NCBI GenBank assembly: GCA_023393095.1
Contig: JAEWMT010000141.1
Coordinates: forward strand, 1-64,000
Origin: Bacillota bacterium
GTDB lineage: Bacteria > Bacillota > Clostridia > Lachnospirales > Lachnospiraceae
DNA length: 64,000 bases
Direction: 5' to 3'
Of the stretch, positions 33,314-41,779 are shown one piece after another. Numbering within the stretch: position 1 is the stretch's first letter; the number at the start of each line of letters is the position of its first letter. Both the position numbers and the translations under genes were made by a program. The notes below the pieces were generated by a model. That model had not been told where the DNA came from. It saw only the letters and a program-made list of their open reading frames with translations, and ran no database searches.

Positions 33314-34762
33314 ATGAGTAATTTTAATATTGATTTAGATATGATAGATATAAATGTGGAAGTACCATTCAATGAACCCGAAAGACAGTATTACTATATG
33401 GCTCTATTGCGACGTTGGTTCAAAAAAGAAAGTGAACGTTTAGGTAGAACGTTAACCTACTCAATCTGTACTTTTGGATGTCAGATGAATTCACGCGACT
33501 CTGAGAAAATATCAGGTATCTTAAAACAGATCGGATATGTTGAGACTGATACGGAGGATGCGGATTTTGTATTGTATAATACCTGTACGGTCAGGGAAAA
33601 TGCCAATAACAGAGTATATGGACGCCTAGGCTATCTGGGAAAACTAAAGAAAAAACATCCAGGGATGCTGATAGCGTTATGCGGCTGTATGATGCAGGAA
33701 GCCTCAGCGGTAGAAAAGATTAAAACCAGTTACCGCTTTGTGGACATCATCTTTGGAACTCATAACATCTTTAAGCTGGCTGAACTTTTGCAGACCAGAC
33801 TTGATTCTAAACGAATGGTGATCGATCTGTGGCAAAATACGGACATGATTGTGGAAAGCTTGCCAAATGACAGGAAGTACAACTTTAAGGCAGGAGTAAA
33901 TATTATGTTTGGCTGCAATAATTTCTGCAGCTATTGTATCGTACCTTATGTACGCGGTAGGGAACGTAGCAGAAATCCGCAGGATATCATTGATGAAATC
34001 AAAGGTCTCGCAGCAGATGGAGTTGTTGAAGTTATGCTGCTTGGACAGAATGTTAATTCCTATGGCAAGAATCTGGAGACTCCGATGACCTTTGCAAAGC
34101 TTTTAACAGAAATAGAGAAAATCGAGGGTATTGAGCGAATCCGATTTATGACTTCCCACCCAAAAGATTTATCCGATGAATTAATTGAGGTTATGAAACA
34201 TAGTAAAAAGATCTGTAAGCATCTGCATCTTCCGATTCAATCAGGAAGTACACGCCTGCTAAAACTAATGAACCGGAAATATACGAAGGAAAGCTATCTG
34301 GAACTTGTAGACAAGATAAAAGCAGCCGTTCCGGATATTTCATTGACTACTGATATTATTGTTGGATTTCCTGGAGAAACAGAGGAAGATTTTCTAGAGA
34401 CCATGGATGTGGTTAAGAAAGTGGGCTATGACAGCGCCTTTACCTTCATCTATTCAAAACGTACCGGAACACCCGCAGCAACAATGGAGGGTCAGGTGGA
34501 AGAGACGGTTGCAATGGATCGTTTCAATCGTCTATTACAGGAGATACAGCTTAGCTCTGCAAAGGCTGCCGGTAAAGAGGAGCATACAGTGCAAAAGGTA
34601 TTGGTGGAGGAAGTGAATTCTCAAAATCCAAACCTTCTTACCGGAAGGTTAAGCAATAACCTTTTGGTGCATTTCCCCGGAGAGCAGGAGCTTATCGGAA
34701 AAATAATAGATGTGCATTTGGCTGAAAGCAAAGGTTTTTATTATATGGGAAATATGGTTTAA
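33314..34762 (+). CDS. miaB: MiaB, tRNA-2-methylthio-N6-dimethylallyladenosine synthase
   Basis: MiaB is the radical-SAM methylthiotransferase acting on i6A37 of tRNA. The 482-residue protein has an N-terminal extension, then the UPF0004 domain whose three cysteines are in TFGCQMNSRDSE, NTCTVRENA and CGCMMQEA. The radical-SAM cluster motif GCNNFCSYCIVPYVRGRERS follows, and a C-terminal TRAM domain ends it. Upstream AAGGAAAAG is the ribosome binding site. rny follows after 492 bases. Confidence 0.97.
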   Translation: MSNFNIDLDMIDINVEVPFNEPERQYYYMALLRRWFKKESERLGRTLTYSICTFGCQMNSRDSEKISGILKQIGYVETDTEDADFVLYNTCTVRENANNRVYGRLGYLGKLKKKHPGMLIALCGCMMQEASAVEKIKTSYRFVDIIFGTHNIFKLAELLQTRLDSKRMVIDLWQNTDMIVESLPNDRKYNFKAGVNIMFGCNNFCSYCIVPYVRGRERSRNPQDIIDEIKGLAADGVVEVMLLGQNVNSYGKNLETPMTFAKLLTEIEKIEGIERIRFMTSHPKDLSDELIEVMKHSKKICKHLHLPIQSGSTRLLKLMNRKYTKESYLELVDKIKAAVPDISLTTDIIVGFPGETEEDFLETMDVVKKVGYDSAFTFIYSKRTGTPAATMEGQVEETVAMDRFNRLLQEIQLSSAKAAGKEEHTVQKVLVEEVNSQNPNLLTGRLSNNLLVHFPGEQELIGKIIDVHLAESKGFYYMGNMV

Positions 34763-35254
34763 TTTTTAATTGTTTTTTAAACATTATACGATGATATCGT
34801 GGTACGAAAACATTGGGGTATAAATAAATTACTGGCAGGATTTGAGAATAAATCATAATAGAATTCATTTATAGATACAAATTTTAATAAATTAATTATG
34901 AAGTTTAACGATAGGACTTTTGGTGAATAATTAAACATAATTATTGATAAATAATATATAATTAGGGTTTATATTGTGGGTGGAACTTTAAATTGTTCTA
35001 TATATTGATATAATATTTTGTCATAATAGATAAATTATTCTTTACTGTACTTGACATATTAGTAAAATCAGTATAAAATTTATATGTTGTATTATTTATT
35101 GATAAGTGAATTCTTGGTAAGTGAAAATATTCACTTGATGGAAATTCATAACATGCTGAATTTGCGGTAAGTGAATAAGATTTTATCATTTAAAGGTGAA
35201 TTCATCTTGTTTATCGCATATTGTACAATGAAAACTAAATAAGGAGGTGCTCCT
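34763..35254 (+). other. Long AT-rich leader region of rny
   Basis: The 492 bases contain no convincing gene. From 35100 on there is a cluster of related words: GATAAGTGAATTC, GGTAAGTGAA, GGTAAGTGAATAAG and AGGTGAATTC. There is also a small hairpin GTGAAAATATTCAC. A palindrome ACGATGATATCGT lies near 34788. The repeats lie in the expected 5' leader of rny and may be an autoregulatory or binding region. Confidence 0.5.
35051..35079 (+). promoter_or_regulatory. Promoter of rny
   Basis: TTGACA (35051-35056) is followed by TAAAAT (35074-35079) at 17 bases, or by TATAAA at 15 bases. This would give a leader of about 170 bases. Confidence 0.55.
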
Positions 35255-36814
35255 GTGCCAAATGAGGTTTTAATGATCGTTCTTGCGGTTGTAATTACCT
35301 TCGTTGTTGTAGCTATCCTTACCTGGAAAATCGCTACGTCGTATCGCATCAAAGTATATGAAGCGAAGATCGGCAGTGCGGATGAAAAGGCAAGAGAGAT
35401 CATAGATGAAGCTTTAAAAACAGCTGAAACTAAGAAGCGCGAGGCCTTGCTCGAAGCAAAAGAAGAAGCTTTAAAAAATAAGAATGAATTCGAGCGGGAA
35501 ACAAAAGATCGCAGAGCTGAACTACAACGTTATGAAAAACGGGTTCTGACTAAGGAAGAAACTTTAGACAGAAAGACCGAAGCACTGGAAAAGAGAGAAG
35601 CAAAACTTTCTGTAAGAGAATCCGAGCTTGATAAAACCAAGCAGGAAGTGGAAGAATTCCATGTAAAGCAATTACAGGAGTTAGAGAAGATTTCTGGATT
35701 AACCTCCGAACAAGCTAAGGAATATCTGATTAAGACTGTTGAAGAAGAAGTAAAACATGAAACCGCTCTGCTTATTAAAGATTTGGAAAATAAAGCAAAA
35801 GAAGAAGCGGATAAGAAAGCAAAGGATTATGTAGTTACAGCAATTCAGAGATGTGCTGCAGATCATGTTGCTGAAACAACGATTTCCGTTGTTCAGCTTC
35901 CTAACGATGAGATGAAGGGTAGAATCATTGGTAGAGAGGGACGTAATATCAGAACTTTGGAGACAATGACTGGTGTTGATTTAATTATTGATGATACGCC
36001 TGAGGCTGTTATTTTATCAGCTTTCGATCCAATCAGAAGAGAAATTGCAAGAATTGCTCTTGAGAAGCTGATTGTGGATGGTAGAATTCATCCAGCAAGA
36101 ATCGAAGAGATGGTAGAAAAGGCTCAAAAAGAAGTTGAAGTGATGATTAGGGAGTCGGGAGAAGCTGCTACATTAGAAGTTGGAGTTCATGGAATTCACC
36201 CTGAACTTGTTAAGCTTCTCGGCAAGATGAAATTTAGGACAAGTTATGGACAGAATGCATTAAAGCATTCAATTGAGGTGGCTATTTTATCTGGTCTTTT
36301 AGCCGCAGAGATCGGCGTGGATGTTAGACTTGCAAAACGTGCCGGATTATTGCATGATATCGGTAAATCAATTGACCATGAAGTGGAAGGAACCCATGTA
36401 CAGATTGGCGTGGATCTCTGTAGAAAATACAAAGAATCTCCGATTGTTATTAATGCGGTTGAAGCACATCATGGTGATGTTGAATTCCAGTCATTGATTG
36501 CATGTATTGTTCAGGCAGCTGATACAATTTCAGCAGCAAGACCCGGTGCAAGACGTGAAACCTTAGAAACATATACCAACAGACTAAAGCAACTTGAAGA
36601 TATTACCAATGGCTTTAAGGGGGTAGATAAGTCATTTGCTATTCAAGCAGGCAGGGAAGTCAGAGTTATGGTTGTACCTGAACAAATCAGCGATGCTGAG
36701 ATGGTACTGTTAGCACGTGATCTATCTAAGAAAATTGAAAGTGAATTAGAATATCCTGGACAGATTAAAGTAAACGTAATCAGAGAGTCAAGAGTAATTG
36801 ATTACGCGAAATAA
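35255..36814 (+). CDS. rny: Ribonuclease Y
   Basis: RNase Y is the membrane-anchored endoribonuclease that starts mRNA decay in Firmicutes. The 519-residue protein has one N-terminal transmembrane helix and a long coiled coil (about residues 40-200, rich in Glu and Lys). A KH domain follows with GRIIGREGRNIRTLE, then an HD domain with RAGLLHDIGKSIDHE. The GTG start at 35255 lies behind AAGGAGGTGCTCC. A strong terminator follows, so it is a single-gene unit. Confidence 0.97.
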   Translation: MPNEVLMIVLAVVITFVVVAILTWKIATSYRIKVYEAKIGSADEKAREIIDEALKTAETKKREALLEAKEEALKNKNEFERETKDRRAELQRYEKRVLTKEETLDRKTEALEKREAKLSVRESELDKTKQEVEEFHVKQLQELEKISGLTSEQAKEYLIKTVEEEVKHETALLIKDLENKAKEEADKKAKDYVVTAIQRCAADHVAETTISVVQLPNDEMKGRIIGREGRNIRTLETMTGVDLIIDDTPEAVILSAFDPIRREIARIALEKLIVDGRIHPARIEEMVEKAQKEVEVMIRESGEAATLEVGVHGIHPELVKLLGKMKFRTSYGQNALKHSIEVAILSGLLAAEIGVDVRLAKRAGLLHDIGKSIDHEVEGTHVQIGVDLCRKYKESPIVINAVEAHHGDVEFQSLIACIVQAADTISAARPGARRETLETYTNRLKQLEDITNGFKGVDKSFAIQAGREVRVMVVPEQISDAEMVLLARDLSKKIESELEYPGQIKVNVIRESRVIDYAK

Positions 36815-36833
36815 GTTTTAGACTAATTAAATT

Positions 36834-36886
36834 ATGGCTGTGATCCTACAATATAATTGTTGTATGGATTTCAGCCATTTTTCTTT
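36834..36886 (+). terminator. rny terminator
   Basis: ATGGCTG pairs with CAGCCAT, and ATCC and ACAA inside pair with GGAT and TTGT. The tail is TTTTCTTTG. Confidence 0.8.
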
Positions 36887-36910
36887 GTATTTTTAGCCCA
36901 TAGGGAAGCC

Positions 36911-36975
36911 CAAGTTCATAGCGAACCCCTCCTTGACCGCTTTTTTACACTATGTTAAAATTGGATAAAGTTGGG
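36911..36975 (+). repeat. Dispersed repeat, copy A
   Basis: CATAGCGAACCCCTCCTTGA followed by CCGCTTTTTT and a diverged AAAATTGGATAAAG tail matches copy B at 38712-38780 in the same orientation. The toxin-tip fragment begins right at the right edge of this copy. Confidence 0.7.
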
Positions 36976-37517
36976 GCAAGAGGAATCCCTTAGTATCCTA
37001 TGCGGGAGTAAGTAAGACTAAAGACGAGCACTTTGAGGATACATATAAGCTAAAACCAAATACTACTTTTACTGCAAATGGCTATACATATAAGACTGAT
37101 GAAAATGGTCGACTAATAAGTGCAGAAGGAAATCTTACACTAAAAAAAGGAAAAAGAAATACAACACATCAGGTTGAAGCAGGGGGCGAAGACCGGAGGA
37201 CTAAAGATGATGATGAAAAAGATGGTCAAGGAAAAGATGATGGTGGTCATTTAATAGCAACGATATTTAATGGTTCTGGTAAAGTGGATAACATTGTGGC
37301 AATGAATTCGAACCTAAATAGAGGAGAATGGAGAATACTCGAAAAGCTTTGGGCTAAGAATCTTAAAGGTAAAGATGGGAAAGGAGGTAAGGAAGTAAAA
37401 GTTAAAATTAAAGTAAGATATGATGGTACTTCTCAACGTCCTATAAGCTTTATTGTACAATATAAGATTGGAGATATTTGGGAAATGGTTGATTTTGAAA
37501 ATAAACCAGGAGGTTAA
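36969..37517 (+). pseudogene. Orphan toxin C-terminal tip: DNA/RNA non-specific endonuclease (YeeF type)
   Basis: The frame is open from just after a stop at 36966 to 37517 (182 codons) with no credible start near its beginning. The encoded segment has a linker, YTYKTDENGRLISAEG, then DDGGHLIATIFNGSGKVDNI and AMNSNLNRGEW. The last part, RPISFIVQYKI, closes it. This is the pattern of the Endonuclea_NS_2 nuclease at the end of YeeF-like LXG toxins, whose catalytic histidine lies in GGHLIA. The delivery domains are absent. An internal start at 37284 would drop the catalytic histidine. The next gene encodes a YezG-like immunity protein, as expected. Confidence 0.8.
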
Positions 37518-37521
37518 TTAA

Positions 37522-38013
37522 GTGGATACATCAAGAATGGAAAAAATTTATCATGAAATAGTGGAGAAAGTAGCAGATATTATACAAGAAGACTGGACAA
37601 AAGTATATTTATATGGCGAAATAACTGATGGGGTTAGAAAATCATATTTTAACTATTATCCGAAGGATAATAATAAACCTGTATACTGTAACAATATTCC
37701 TGAATTATTTAATATTGATGAAGACGAATATGATAAGCTATGGTGTGAATTATTAGACTCTCTTCAGGAACTATGGCTTGAGTTTAAGAAAAATGGAGAG
37801 GAGGTATGGACCAATCTTACATTAACAATTGATAATATAGGTAAATTTAAAATTGATTATAGCTATGAAGACTTGACAAATGCAGACGACTACGAAAGAC
37901 ATATTATATGGGATTATAAGTATCTTGGTTTGACTCCAGAGGATGAAGATGATAAAGAAGTTTTAGAAGAATATTTGAAAAATGCGAAAACTGATATATC
38001 ACGGGACATATAA
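37522..38013 (+). CDS. YezG/DUF600-family immunity protein
   Basis: The 163-residue acidic protein resembles Bacillus YezG, the antitoxin of the YeeF nuclease. MEKIYHEIVEKVADIIQEDW, YGEITDGVRKSYFNYYPKD and TLTIDNIGKFKIDYSYEDL are family-like segments. It starts at GTG 37522 four bases after the toxin-tip stop, with GGAGG at 37509-37513 inside the tip. A strong terminator follows at 38086. It can still protect the cell from incoming YeeF-type nucleases even though the local toxin is only a tip. Confidence 0.85.
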   Translation: MDTSRMEKIYHEIVEKVADIIQEDWTKVYLYGEITDGVRKSYFNYYPKDNNKPVYCNNIPELFNIDEDEYDKLWCELLDSLQELWLEFKKNGEEVWTNLTLTIDNIGKFKIDYSYEDLTNADDYERHIIWDYKYLGLTPEDEDDKEVLEEYLKNAKTDISRDI

Positions 38014-38085
38014 AGCATATTCACCTTAGTTATCTATATGCAAACATAGGATAGGTGTGACATCACATCCTCACAACATATATAC

Positions 38086-38124
38086 AAGGGCGGTTATCTC
38101 AATAGAGGTAGCTGCCTTTCTTTA
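38086..38124 (+). terminator. Terminator after the YezG-like gene
   Basis: AAGGGCGGTTATCTC and GAGGTAGCTGCCTTT form a 15-bp stem with four G-U pairs and a 4-base loop, followed by TTTCTTTATG. Confidence 0.85.
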
Positions 38125-38309
38125 TGCTTCTATAGGCTGAAGAATATTAAACGAAAATGTGTATCTTTGTGGATATACTCCGGAAGTTGAAAGTAAAAAA
38201 TATAAGCACGCAAAGGTCAATATCAATTATGCGTATTTGCAAAAATGATTGCACCTTTATGAATGAGATTCATAAAACAAGCCAAACTCAACCAATTTGA
38301 GTACCTATT

Positions 38310-38400
38310 ACACTCTCTTTAAATGTCTGAATACAGCCTTTGTAGGCTATTCTGACCACCTAATTGATACACTTGCGGCTAATCTGACCACCTATGCCAA
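38310..38400 (+). mobile_element. IS21-like element end (remnant)
   Basis: The word TCTGACCACCTA occurs twice, at 38351 and 38383, spaced 32 bases apart, with AGCCTTTGTAGGCT before and CTTGCGGCTAATCTGACC between. Repeated internal motifs near the ends are typical of IS21-family elements. No istA or istB reading frame is nearby, so this is a solo end. Confidence 0.5.
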
Positions 38401-38411
38401 AACAATTAAAT

Positions 38412-38465
38412 CGTCGGCACTGCCGACGGTTGTGGCTCGGCACAGGTCGTGAACGACCACGTGCC
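38412..38465 (+). repeat. Two strong hairpins beside the IS21-like end
   Basis: CGTCGGC-ACT-GCCGACG (38412-38428) is followed by a nested hairpin (38439-38465) in which GGCAC/GTGCC encloses GGTCGT-GA-ACGACC. They are GC-rich in an AT-rich region and probably belong to a mobile element end. Confidence 0.6.
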
Positions 38466-38711
38466 TTTATCCTGCACCAAAATCAATAGGGGGGTTCAGC
38501 ACAATTTGTTCGGAAAAGTGCCGAAAGGAACAGCTCCCAAATTGCCGTCAAATTAATTCAAATCTACTGATAGGTAACTTATCTAAGCCTATGCACCAGA
38601 ATCGGAAACAGAGGTAACACATCGCCACACAGGGGTAAGATACTTCGAGACAGAATTCTGGTGAGTGAATGAGTCTGAAGATTAAACAAGAAAAGTTAGA
38701 ACGAAACAGCA

Positions 38712-38780
38712 CCCACAGTCCATAGTGAACCCCTCCTTGACCAGCTTTTTGACTCATGATAAAATGGGACACAGCCGGGG
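38712..38780 (+). repeat. Dispersed repeat, copy B
   Basis: CATAGTGAACCCCTCCTTGA, CCAGCTTTTT and TAAAATGGGAC match copy A (36911-36975). The two copies are direct and enclose the toxin tip, its immunity gene and the IS21-like end. A minus-strand open frame across this copy has no ribosome binding site and is not called. Confidence 0.7.
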
Positions 38781-39021
38781 GTTTAAGGGGGAAAATTACT
38801 TTATCACTTCCCGGGAATCTTAGCAAAAAAACAGCAGAGTCTTTTTTAATAATTGCATAAAAAACAAATACAGGCAGAGAAGAATTAACGGTAAATGTTT
38901 TTCTTCTCTGTTTTTTGTTTTGTCTCTTTCTCATAATCTACTTGCAATCATTTCTCACCAGAGTTAATATCACACACAATTGAAATTTGTACTTTTGTAA
39001 GTACTTTTACAAATAGTAAAT

Positions 39022-39248
39022 AACTCACGTAACGAAGAACAGAATAGAGGCTCGTGAGCTTGTAATCACGTAATCAGTCACATGGAAAATGGATAGGCTA
39101 AAACTCCCTTGCGAGGATTTAGGTCAAGGGACACATCTTTACAAGATTTGTCCCTAATCAAATCTAACGCTCATAAAGTGCGGTTGCCGACAGGTTTTAT
39201 GGAGACAAACAACGAAATGGAGGAGATATTATTTATCAAAAACGCAAG
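39022..39248 (+). ncRNA. Structured left-end region of an IS110-family element (candidate bridge RNA)
   Basis: The non-coding stretch directly before the IS110-like transposase is rich in structure. CTCACG/CGTGAG (39024-39058) forms one stem. GGGACA-C-ATCTT-TAC-AAGAT-T-TGTCCC forms another (39128-39154), with CCCTTG/CAAGGG as an alternative pairing. In the IS110 group the left-end region encodes the bridge RNA that guides recombination, so this is a candidate by position and structure. The boundaries are not defined. Confidence 0.45.
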
Positions 39249-39593
39249 ATGGCTTTTATTGGTATTGATATGCATAAAGACACACACACAGCGGTAGTTA
39301 TGGACTGCTGGACTAACAAAATAGGCGAAATCACCTTCGCCAACAGACCATCGGCATATGACAAATTTATGGTCGATGTGAAAAAGTTATACGGGGACTT
39401 GCAGCCAATATTTGGTCTGGAGGATACCAGAGGTTTTGGACTGAACTTTGCTTCCTACCTTTTGGGGCATAAATACACCGTCAAGCATGTAAATCCTGCT
39501 TACACAGATGCAATGCGTTCAAGTGCTCCTATGTCAAAAAAAGATGATTCTTATGATGCTTTCTGCGTAGCAAAGATACTTAGGGAGCTGTAA
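39249..39593 (+). pseudogene. IS110-family transposase, N-terminal fragment
   Basis: The 114-residue frame is the start of an IS110-type DEDD transposase: FIGIDMHKDTHTAVVMDCW with the first catalytic aspartate, EDTRGFGLNFASYLL, and KKDDSYDAFCVAKIL with further acidic residues. The usual length is about 400 residues. The frame ends at 39593 and the C-terminal half with the conserved serine is missing. It cannot transpose by itself. Confidence 0.85.
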
Positions 39594-39808
39594 GGATTAT
39601 ATATGGTATGATGTGGACAAAGACCGAATACAAGCCGTTTGAAAAGTTAGAAGGTTAATGTTGTTTGGAGCTATCATTATGGTATAATAGAGTTGTAAAA
39701 AATGTAAAAAATCTTTAAAAAGAGGCTTAATATAGATTGTGTATTTTAGTGGTAAAAAGAGCTTACAAGATTAAACCAAAGTATAGTATATCTATAATGC
39801 GGTAGTAA

Positions 39809-39947
39809 GTAAAGCTACCAAGGGTGGTGATAAATCTAAACTCGTAAGCGAAATGTCTTATGAAGAAATAAAGGCGGAGCTTCAAGAAAGATGATTGAAT
39901 ATGTAGCTAAATGCAGAGAATTATATCCTAATATATTTAAGCACTAA
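39809..39947 (+). pseudogene. Toxin C-terminal tail remnant, frameshifted
   Basis: One frame reads KATKGGDKSKLVSEMSYEE and continues IKAELQER to a stop at 39893. An overlapping frame then gives MIEYVAKCRELYPNIFKH ending at 39947. Joined by one frameshift they look like the extreme C-terminus of a secreted toxin, placed 32 bases before an immunity gene. The upstream part (39594-39808) holds no readable gene. The family is not recognised. Confidence 0.45.
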
Positions 39948-39979
39948 TGCTAAAGGGATTGCAGAGGGAGTGATGTTTT

Positions 39980-40453
39980 ATGGATTTACAAAGTGATATT
40001 AATGAATTAAGGAAAATGAGATTTTTGGGTGAGGAGGATAATATAGATGTTTTTGAAGATATACTTTCACAAATATACTATAATGGGGACATAACTTTAA
40101 TAAAAGAACTATGCTCAATATTTGTAGATGATATTGATTTTCCGTCAGCTTCAGAGTCAATAATGAAAACCATCCTACATATTTGTAAAAAATGCGGTAA
40201 TGATGATGGGATGATTGAACTGGTTAATAATATGGATAGAATGTTTCCACAAGGTAAAAATTGTGCTGAAAAGCTGACAAGAATGATTTTGAATAACGAA
40301 TTATACACAAATCCATTTATCAATGCATTAAATAAGGCGGAATATAGTAAAAGAAATCAAATAGTAAATATATTAAATGAAATAAAAGATTATAATAGTG
40401 AAAGGTATAAAGAGAAAGTTGATCTAGTTCTCCAAAGCATACAGGAAGCATGA
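39980..40453 (+). CDS. Imm30-like immunity protein
   Basis: The 157-residue helical, acidic protein resembles immunity protein family Imm30: FLGEEDNIDVFEDILSQI, then a LCSIFVDDIDFPSASESIMK segment and a run of helices. The ATG at 39980 follows GGGAGTGATGTTTT. It directly follows a toxin-tail remnant and precedes another, so it is a displaced immunity gene. The family call is by general pattern and could be wrong in detail. Confidence 0.6.
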   Translation: MDLQSDINELRKMRFLGEEDNIDVFEDILSQIYYNGDITLIKELCSIFVDDIDFPSASESIMKTILHICKKCGNDDGMIELVNNMDRMFPQGKNCAEKLTRMILNNELYTNPFINALNKAEYSKRNQIVNILNEIKDYNSERYKEKVDLVLQSIQEA

Positions 40454-40579
40454 GAAGAAGCAATAGTCCTTGCAATCCAATTGGTACAGGATATTCAAAT
40501 GGTAAAGCAAGGCATAGATGCAAAAAAGCTGAACAACAAAAAGAGCAGAACACCAAGCTAATGAATGGATTAAACTTAA

Positions 40580-40804
40580 GCTGCATTACATGTTTCTGCT
40601 CAAATAGCTAGTGGCGATTTAGAGAGCGTAACTGGATTGGGTAATAGTCGAATAAATTCATCTATTGGATCACAATGGAAGACGAAAACGGGTGTTCTTG
40701 AAAATGGAGTAAATAAATATATTACAGATAAAAATTTGCCCAAAGAAGATTATAATAAGTTTCTATTCAACGATAAATTATCATGTGGAGGTGTTTATTT
40801 ATGA
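40580..40804 (+). pseudogene. Toxin C-terminal tip remnant preceding the GAD-like immunity gene
   Basis: A frame open from 40580 to 40804 (74 codons) encodes HVSAQIASGDLESVTGLGNS, INSSIGSQWKTKTGVLENG and a final LSCGGVYL. It has no start codon and no ribosome binding site. Its stop TGA overlaps the ATG of the next gene (TTATGA), the tight spacing usual for toxin-immunity pairs. The toxin family is not recognised. The stretch 40454-40579 before it holds only a short unreadable frame. Confidence 0.55.
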
Positions 40805-41361
40805 ATGAATCTATGGAAAAAGTATTTAGCGATTTTAAATTATTTGAAAAAGTGAGCAGAAATATAATCGACAAATATAAGGACAGAGTAGGAGAAAATG
40901 TAATTGAAATATGGGAAAAGTATGGTTTTGGAAGTACGTTTAACGGATACTTAAAGATAATAAACCCAGATGATGTGCAGGAATTGTTAGAAGAAACATA
41001 TATTATGCCTTTTGATGATATCCCAGTTTTTGTAACAGGGATGGGGGATATTATTTCATGCAATAGTAGGGGGAGTTTTGGAATATTAGATTATAGGCAT
41101 CATCGAATAAAGGTAATATGGATTGATAAAGAAATAAACTGGGATTATTTTTTTGATGATTACTACCAAGAAAGATATTGGAAATGGAATCCATATTTTG
41201 AAGCAGTAAAGAAATATGGGGAGCCTAGCTATGATGAATGTTTTGGATATGAACCATTGCTAAGCTTAGGTGGAAAAGAAAATGTAGAATATCTAAAAAA
41301 AGTGAAGTATAAAGTACATATAAGTCTTATTGCAGAATTCCAGGGAGTATTGTCCTGTTAA
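40801..41361 (+). CDS. GAD-like/DUF1851 (Tdi1-like) immunity protein
   Basis: The 186-residue protein has the GAD-like N-terminal segment (VIEIWEKYGFGSTFNGYLKI) and a C-terminal DUF1851-like part with VTGMGDIISC and the aromatic segment RYWKWNPYFEAVKKYG. This architecture is that of Tdi1, the immunity protein of the Tde1 DNase toxin. ATG 40801 follows GGAGG (40787-40791) by nine bases; the ATG at 40783 lies before that site. A truncated paralogue lies at 11651. Confidence 0.8.
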   Translation: MNESMEKVFSDFKLFEKVSRNIIDKYKDRVGENVIEIWEKYGFGSTFNGYLKIINPDDVQELLEETYIMPFDDIPVFVTGMGDIISCNSRGSFGILDYRHHRIKVIWIDKEINWDYFFDDYYQERYWKWNPYFEAVKKYGEPSYDECFGYEPLLSLGGKENVEYLKKVKYKVHISLIAEFQGVLSC

Positions 41362-41779
41362 AATGTAAACTATATTTTGTAATTTAATATCGATAGTTTC
41401 CTAGAAATAACTAATAAAATATTTATAAAGAGTCTGAATCAGATGGATTTATCTACATATCCCTAGGATGTGTTTTTATTGTAGTCTTAATCGTAGCAAT
41501 GATTACTATATTATGAACCTGTATCAATGTAGTTACAAACAGAGCGATAGGAAGTAAGGGGAATTAGGTTTTATGAAATATTTAATATATTAAATCTGGA
41601 ATATTTTACTTTGCGTAAAAATGCATATACAAATATTTAAAGACACTGGATGCAGGTATAAACTTGAAACACTAATATATAATCCTTTGCAAAAAAAGCA
41701 TTTTATAATACTTTTTTATATTATATAATATAATTGTCTATAATAATTAAGAAATTCAAGGAAAATATGGAGGTCAATT
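41362..41779 (+). other. Gene-free stretch with a membrane-helix fragment
   Basis: No complete gene is visible. Between about 41430 and 41514 one frame encodes DGFIYISLGCVFIVVLIVAM and a stop, a single hydrophobic helix without a start codon, probably a relic. The rest is very AT-rich. Confidence 0.4.

Noticed and set aside
38548..38934. 128-codon open frame on the minus strand
   Set aside because: No ribosome binding site, odd composition, and it runs across the dispersed repeat copy B and IS debris. Treated as non-coding.
39249..39593. Active IS110 transposase
   Set aside because: Only the first 114 residues remain; the C-terminal part of the active site is absent.
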